Position numbers and translations under genes: made by a program. This document shows, in pieces, positions 58,658 through 64,000 of a stretch of DNA of 64,000 nt. The stretch is taken from assembly GCF_021134715.1 (NCBI RefSeq), contig NC_060027.1, positions 2,976,001-3,040,000 of the forward strand. Direction: 5' to 3'. This DNA comes from Daphnia pulex (lineage: Eukaryota > Arthropoda > Branchiopoda > Diplostraca > Daphniidae). The notes under the pieces were generated by a model. The model did not search any database and was not told where the DNA came from. It saw nothing but the letters and a program-made list of their open reading frames with translations. Position 1 is the stretch's first letter, and every line of letters starts with the position of its first letter.

Positions 58658-61199
58658 TTAAGGTGGTGGCTGGTACGCTGGATAGCGTGGTTGCTCATAT
58701 CCTGGATACTGTTGCTGAGGCGGACCGGGTGGACGATATTGTCCATACGAGTTAGGCGGTGGCGGTCCCGGAGCAGGATAACCAGCTGGAGGGTAACCAT
58801 GGGGCGCACCAGGCTGGGCATTTGGGACTGGAGGATAACCAGAAGGAGCTGGAGGACCATACGGCTGAGGCCCTTGAGGAGCTCCATAAGCCGGTTGCAT
58901 AGGAGGATACGGTTGAGGTCCTCCAGGTGCTCCATACGGAGCGCCAGGTTGGTTGGGTGGAGGAGGGTAATGACCCTGTCCAGGTGCCGAGTAAGGGCCA
59001 GTTGGAGGCGGCCCGGGCTGTGGATGACCTGCTGGCGGTGCCCCATAGACTGGTTGCTGCGGTGGCAGAGGAGCTCCAGGTGGAATGCTGTTGGCATAGG
59101 GATATGGAGCTCCTGGCTGGGAATGCGGATAGCCGCCTGGTGGTGCTCCTGTTTTGAAGAAAGAAATAAATATATTTGAATACCATCATTTCATATCAAA
59201 TAAAATCAAATTCACCAGCATAGTTGTAAGAAGGCTGGGGCTGCTGTGGAGGCTGCGATTGATTATGAGGTGGACCTTGGCTGTGAGGTGGTCCCGGTGC
59301 TTGATTATGAGACGGCTGTCCTGGATTGTGCGGAGGTCCTGGAGCAGGACTTGTACCTCCAGTTGCCGGTTGGCTGTACACTTTATTCGAGAAAATAAAA
59401 TTTAGATACTTGTGAATAGAATATTGCAGGTTTTAGCTACTTACTCGGTTGTGCTTGGGTCGGTGTGGCCGGGCCCGGAGAACTTCTCTGTTGAGGATGT
59501 TGCTGCGGGCTCGGATGCTGCGGCGGATGCTGAGATGGATGTTGCTGAGGAGGATGCTGGGCAGGTTGTTGTTGCGGAGGATGTTGAGATGGATGCTGTT
59601 GAGAAGGATGAGATGGATGTTGGGGATGCTGCTGAGGAGGATGTTGGGCATGCGGTTGTGACGGATGCTGTTGCGGCGGATGTTGCTGGGGATGCTGTTG
59701 AGGATGTTGTTGAGGGGGATGGGCTTGAGAAGGATGAGGCTGGGATGGATGAGGTTGAGAAGGATGGGGCTGGGATGGATGAGGCTGGGATGGATGGGGT
59801 TGGGATGGATGAGGCTGGGATGGATGAGGCTGGGATGGATGGGGCTGGGATGGATGGGGTTGGGATGGATGGGGTTGGGATGGATGGGGTTGAGAAGGAT
59901 GGGGTTGAGAAGGATGGGGTTGAGAAGGATGGGGCTGGGAAGGATGTTGTTGGGGAGGATGCGACTGAGAAGGATGGGGTTGAGGAGTATGTGACTGAGG
60001 AGCGTGTGGTTGTGGTGTGTGAGGTTGAGGGGGATGCGCCTGGGATGGATGTTGCTGAGGAGGATGTGATTGAGAAGGCTGAGTAGCACCGGTTGGCGGC
60101 GAGTAACTTCCCTGGGCAACAGAAGACGATGGTGGAGTAGGTCCGTTAAAGGCTGACGATGCTTGCGGAGCGGCCGGAGAACCAGGCATCTGATTTACTG
60201 GGGCATTTTGACCTTGCGGTTGTTGAGGCCCGTATGGAGCCGGTTGAGGATATCCGTACGGTTGTTGCTGTTGAGGTGGATAGTAACCCTGTTGTTGTTG
60301 TGGTGGTGCTGGTTGACCACCATACGGTTGATTCTGATAACCTGGCTGGGGAGCCGGATTGTAAGGCTGGTTTGGATACTGAGCAGGGGGCTGCCCACCA
60401 TACTGGGGATACTGAGGCCCATAGCCTGGCTGAGGGGCAGGAGGGCGATACTGCTGCTGTTGTGGCTGTTGGCCATAAGCATGTGGTGACTGTGGACCGT
60501 TGTAAGGATATCCAGGCTGTTGAGGACCTTGAGGACCTCCCGGTTGCTGTCCAGCTGGCATCATTGGTGGTCTATAGGGTCCTGGTTGATTGGCAGTCGG
60601 CTGCCCACTGTACGAAGATACTGGTGGACCCCCGCCTTGTTGAGGATTGGGTGGAGCTGGTGATGCAGAATCTTGATTGTTTGGACCAGATGGTTGAGGT
60701 GGATTGCCAGGAGCATTTGGCATGCCTTGAGGTGGCTAAAAGATAAAGAATTTTATTTAAGACATAAATTGGATATTCTTCACACATAGTTTTAAAACTC
60801 ACAGGAAGAAGTGTCTGAATGTTCTGAGCTGGATCAGCCACAGACGCCAAGTACACCAAGTTTCGATGAAGGATTTGCTCAACCCTGTAAGAAAAATGTG
60901 CAAATCATTTCACAACCAAGTCCCGCAAAAAACACAAAGGATACTTACTGCAGGCACTCATGTGTCTTTCCTCTAGCCTGGTAATCCTGAATTGTCGCTA
61001 TGTGTTGACTGTTTTCATCCAGGAGCTGTAAAGGGGAAAATGCCGGTATAATAAAGAGACAACAAGAGACGAACAGAAATAACGGCTATTGGTGTGCGTG
61101 ACGTTTATGACGTCGCAGTTGAATGGAAGTAATCCTTACCTTTTGGATCTGAGCAGGAGAAGGGGGTGGTCTCCCTCTTTGAGCAAACGTAAGCGACAT
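58658..61199 (-). CDS. SS18: SS18 family BAF/SWI-SNF subunit (synovial sarcoma translocation protein homologue)
   Basis: Transcriptional co-activator that joins the BAF remodelling complex through its N-terminal SNH domain. Exons: 61199-61140, 61025-60949, 60884-60803, 60735-59445, 59380-59216 and 59148-58658, giving 721 residues. The SNH domain is clear: start [20 protein letters not shown], then [29 protein letters not shown] and [18 protein letters not shown] (human MSVAFAAPRQRGKGEITPAA...LLPAPPTQNMP). The rest is a Gln/Pro/Gly/Tyr-rich QPGY-type tail. Exon 4 contains an expanded HPSQP repeat block. Human SS18 is 418 residues, so most of the extra length is low-complexity. The first intron sits at the same place as expected for the SNH domain, but exact conservation cannot be checked here. 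Confidence 0.93.
59700..60065 (-). repeat. 15-bp minisatellite in SS18 exon 4 (HPSQP repeats)
   Basis: Near-perfect 15-bp units encoding HPSQP are tandemly repeated, flanked by looser HPPQQ/HTPQP versions. The repeat is in frame and explains much of the length excess of the protein. Confidence 0.85.
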
Positions 61200-62163
61200 A
61201 ATTGTTTTATCCTCAACGAGTTGCCTTTAAACTCTTTAGGCAAGCGGAACTGTACGAATTATTCAAATTGACCAGGATCTGTCACACGCACAGCCAACTA
61301 AAAGAAAATCTGACGCCTCTATAATATTATAACCGACGTTGCCAATTCTTCCCATTTTCGGGCTTCTTTTCTTTGTCGCTAGAGAGCGGTTAAACAATAA
61401 CGCTTTCTTTTGAATTTTGATGCAGCGCGGTGTTTCGTATCTAACTGAAATGATAGAAATCGAATCAAACAGTTATTCACCAATTAATTCGAATTTTTAA
61501 ATGAAGAGAAATCACCGTTTTCTTTAGCCATCTAGCGTAATAAAAGCGTTGATTGTTCAAACATCCGCTAGATGGCCAATGCGAGTGCCACCATTTGGAA
61601 AACTTGCAAGTTTACAGATGGCGTTGAAGCGGCTCTGTTGGCTTGGTTCGAGTTCGCGTCGTTTTGCCCACGAAAAGCCTCGGCTGAGCTGCTCAGTTGT
61701 GTACCTCAGTTAACCGCCATTGCGCGTTCGATAAGGTGCGGCCAAAACTCTGCCGCTGCCCGTCACAAACCTTGTTCAACGTGTCCGTCTCTTTTCCCGC
61801 GTCTGTCCACCTTTCGCGATCCACAACCATCTTTCGTCACAAGGTTCACAATCATTTCGGCGTCCATTTCTCGTCAGTTCACCCCCAGGAAAGGGGCGTC
61901 TCTTCCAGTGTGTAGTGTGACTGCCGAGTGTCTTGTGCAGCGGCCATTTTCTTTGCCTTACGGAACTTGATTGAAAAGTGATCATCAACGTCATCACACA
62001 CACACACAACACGAGTCTCGTCTCTATGTAGAGACTAGACGTGAAAATGCATTGAAAATCAGCTCACCCTCATCCAAAATAAGTGGCCACCAATCGCTGT
62101 GAACGCCACGGGACGAGAAGAAACAACAACAACAACAAACGACGACAAGGGTTGTTGCAAAAC
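61200..62163. promoter_or_regulatory. divergent promoter region of SS18 and PCIF1
   Basis: 964 bp between divergent start codons. It contains two oppositely oriented copies of CGCTAGATGGC (61527-61537 reversed, 61566-61576 forward) 28 bp apart, a (CA)n run at about 61996-62007 and GC-richer sequence towards PCIF1, probably its 5' UTR. Open frames here have no recognised domain. Confidence 0.55.
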
Positions 62164-64000
62164 ATGACCGACATCAGTGCCAGCAAACGAGAGTCGTTGC
62201 CCGGATGGGAGCCAGGATCGGTGGCAGCGTTGGCCGCCGTTGCTGCTGCCTCCTCGTCATCTGGTGGACCGTACCCGACTGTCGGCCTCTACACGAATCA
62301 GCCCGGGAGTAATAGCGGAAGCAACAACACTGGTGCTGGTGCTGGTGGTGGAAATGCTGGTCTCCCACCTCCTCACCTGCCGTCACCCTACTCGTCATTC
62401 TCTCAGCCGATTCCCTCCTCTTCCGCCTCGTCCTCCACTCCTTATGCGCAGCCTCAAGGTAAAATCCGCAACCGCCCCATTGTTTTTGTCTTGTAATCTC
62501 TGGCTTATGTAATCGTATTACCATATCCCGTTTATGGACGAAAGAAGAAAACTTATTTTCTATTTCGTGAATGTTGTTCATTGATCTTCTATTTTGTCTG
62601 GGAAATTAGGTTTGCCGCAGGGCTATCCTTATCATGCATTAGAGAGTTACCCCGGCCAGCATTTGGGTTACCCGTTAGCCCATCAGCCTCATCATCCTTA
62701 CCACCACCACCACCATCAGACGCAACCGTACCCTGGACTGCCACCTCACAGCTCTTTGCCTCCGCAAAATTATCCGCCTCATTCCAGCATGATGGTCCAT
62801 CCTTATCATCACCACCATCATCTTTACTCACCTCAACAACCTCCGGCGCCTAGCCAATCACCCGGATTGGGGTACACATTGCCCGTTCATCCGCAGCAGC
62901 AACAACACGGCGAGGTTCAACACCAGCCACCACAGCAGCAGCAACAACAACAACCGTCTGTAATCAGTCAGTCACAACCTGGTTATCCGCCGTTGAGCTA
63001 TCAACAACCGCCGGCTGGAGGATCGTCCCAACAACAACAGGGAATCAGCATGCCCATCTCCACCTACATCCCACCTGTCCAGGCGTACGAGCCGCCACTG
63101 GAGAGGTCTGAGAATCCGCCTCAGATCCAGCGACCGACTCCGATCCTGGCCGAGCGAGAAGTCAACGCCAATCCGGGCGTCCATATGGTTCCTCAGACGC
63201 CGAATTCGGCGGTGCCCATGTCGTTCCACCTCCAGCAGTCGCAGCAAACGTCACCGGCTCCACCCTCTCCGGGTCCGTCGGGAATGATGACACCGGGAGG
63301 AGGGACCCATCCAGATCTGGAACACGATCTACCGCCGGAGCTCCTCCAACAAGGATGGAGGAAAATGTGGTCCAAAAGAGAGAACCGGATTTATTTCTGG
63401 AACAAGACCAATGGCGAGTCTCTATGGGAAATGCCTCCGCTACGACCGAACGTAATAAAATTTGTCGTGTTTCACGTTATCTCACGTTATCCATCATTCT
63501 CTCTAATCTCTTTCAAATGCCCAATTTTAGTACGATCCGGTTTCCGACCCGCTCGGCATCCAGCAACCCAACCAGCAGCCGGCAGGAGCCATCAAGCGAC
63601 GTGCTTCAGACGATGGAATCGGCAGTCCTTTGGCTAAACGTTTCATCCTCTCGTAATAAAACCTATCCGTCCATTATTATCATTAACCAACTTATTATTA
63701 ACGAATTCTATTTCATCAGAGGACCGTGGGATTTGGAGGTAGCTACCAACGCCGTGGTGTTTGAAAGGAGTCCACTAAGCTGGCCACATCCACATCCGGA
63801 TATTGAGGCCTACCGGGCGACGTTGGTTATCAAACTCCGCCAAGCCTACCAAGAAATGTGCCATTCAAGAGAAGGTAATGTTTCATTTTTTTTAAATTAA
63901 ATTAAATACCTTGTCTAATTAATCGTTTTGTCCATTTCTCCTTAGCCATCGACGCTCCTAGGGATTCGTTCAACCGCTGGCTACTGGAGAGGAAAGTAGT
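62164..64000 (+). CDS. PCIF1: PCIF1 / CAPAM, cap-specific adenosine N6-methyltransferase (partial, runs off the window)
   Basis: Nuclear enzyme that binds the phosphorylated RNA polymerase II CTD through a WW domain and forms m6Am at capped mRNA starts. Exons: 62164-62458, 62610-63451, 63531-63652, 63720-63874 and 63946 to beyond 64000. The N-terminus of about 335 residues is rich in Pro, Gln, His and Tyr (including a His5 run) and much longer than in human. The WW domain follows at about 339-377 (PPELLQQGWRKMWSKRENRI, then NGESLWEMPPL), then YDPVSDPLG, AIKRRASDD, PWDLEVATNAVVFER, LVIKLRQAYQEMCHSRE and APRDSFNRWLLERKVV, matching the human SFNRWMLERKVV. The methyltransferase domain with its NPPF motif lies outside the window. 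ATG 62164 is the first ATG in frame after an upstream GTG-only open stretch. Confidence 0.93.

Noticed and set aside
59412-60086. Plus-strand frame of 224 codons rich in Asp, Glu and Met opposite SS18
   Set aside because: Shadow of the HPSQP/HPPQQ repeat region on the coding minus strand.
61572-61970. 132-codon frame between SS18 and PCIF1
   Set aside because: No domain and no splice link; lies in a probable promoter and 5' UTR region.

Overview
The window looks like arthropod nuclear DNA, most likely from a branchiopod crustacean such as Daphnia. That is inferred from compact intron-rich genes, arthropod-like proteins (Shab Kv2, DDX1, SS18, PSMB5) and Tyr-Tyr-Thr-Thr repeat proteins of a kind I associate with Daphnia. 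I read twelve protein-coding genes with splice phases checked exon by exon, four intron-containing tRNA-Ile(UAU) genes, and one very large inverted repeat. There is no sign of bacterial DNA, CRISPR or viral sequence.

Layout. 1-20.5 kb: a Shab-type (Kv2) voltage-gated potassium channel on the plus strand, seven coding exons with long introns, followed by a long low-complexity 3' region. 20.5-21.5 kb: UBE2W on the minus strand. 22.9-31.4 kb: two tandem paralogues of the NRF-domain/acyltransferase-3 (nose resistant to fluoxetine) family, interspersed with four tRNA-Ile(UAU) genes, two of them inside a tandem duplication of about 740 bp. 31.4-34.7 kb: no recognised gene.

34.7-45.7 kb: a palindrome of about 11 kb whose arms look almost identical outside the centre, around a spacer of about 170 bp. 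Each arm holds a decayed cluster of Tyr-rich repeat genes, a 24-bp minisatellite (9 copies in one arm, 22 in the other), a TTAA-flanked piggyBac-like MITE and a fold-back element. Just outside the right end is a decayed fragment resembling BPTF/NURF301.

47.5-64 kb: a dense housekeeping block with alternating strands: BPNT2 (+), an AIMP3-like gene (-), PSMB5 (-), DDX1 (+), EXOSC6/MTR3 (-), MGAT3-like (+), SS18 (-) and PCIF1 (+, runs off the window). Convergent pairs lie 49-138 bp apart and divergent pairs share 0.3-1 kb of upstream DNA. These genes do not form one pathway; they cover the proteasome, RNA decay, RNA helicase/tRNA-ligase work, chromatin and mRNA cap methylation, consistent with a broadly expressed gene-dense domain beside a repeat-rich palindrome.
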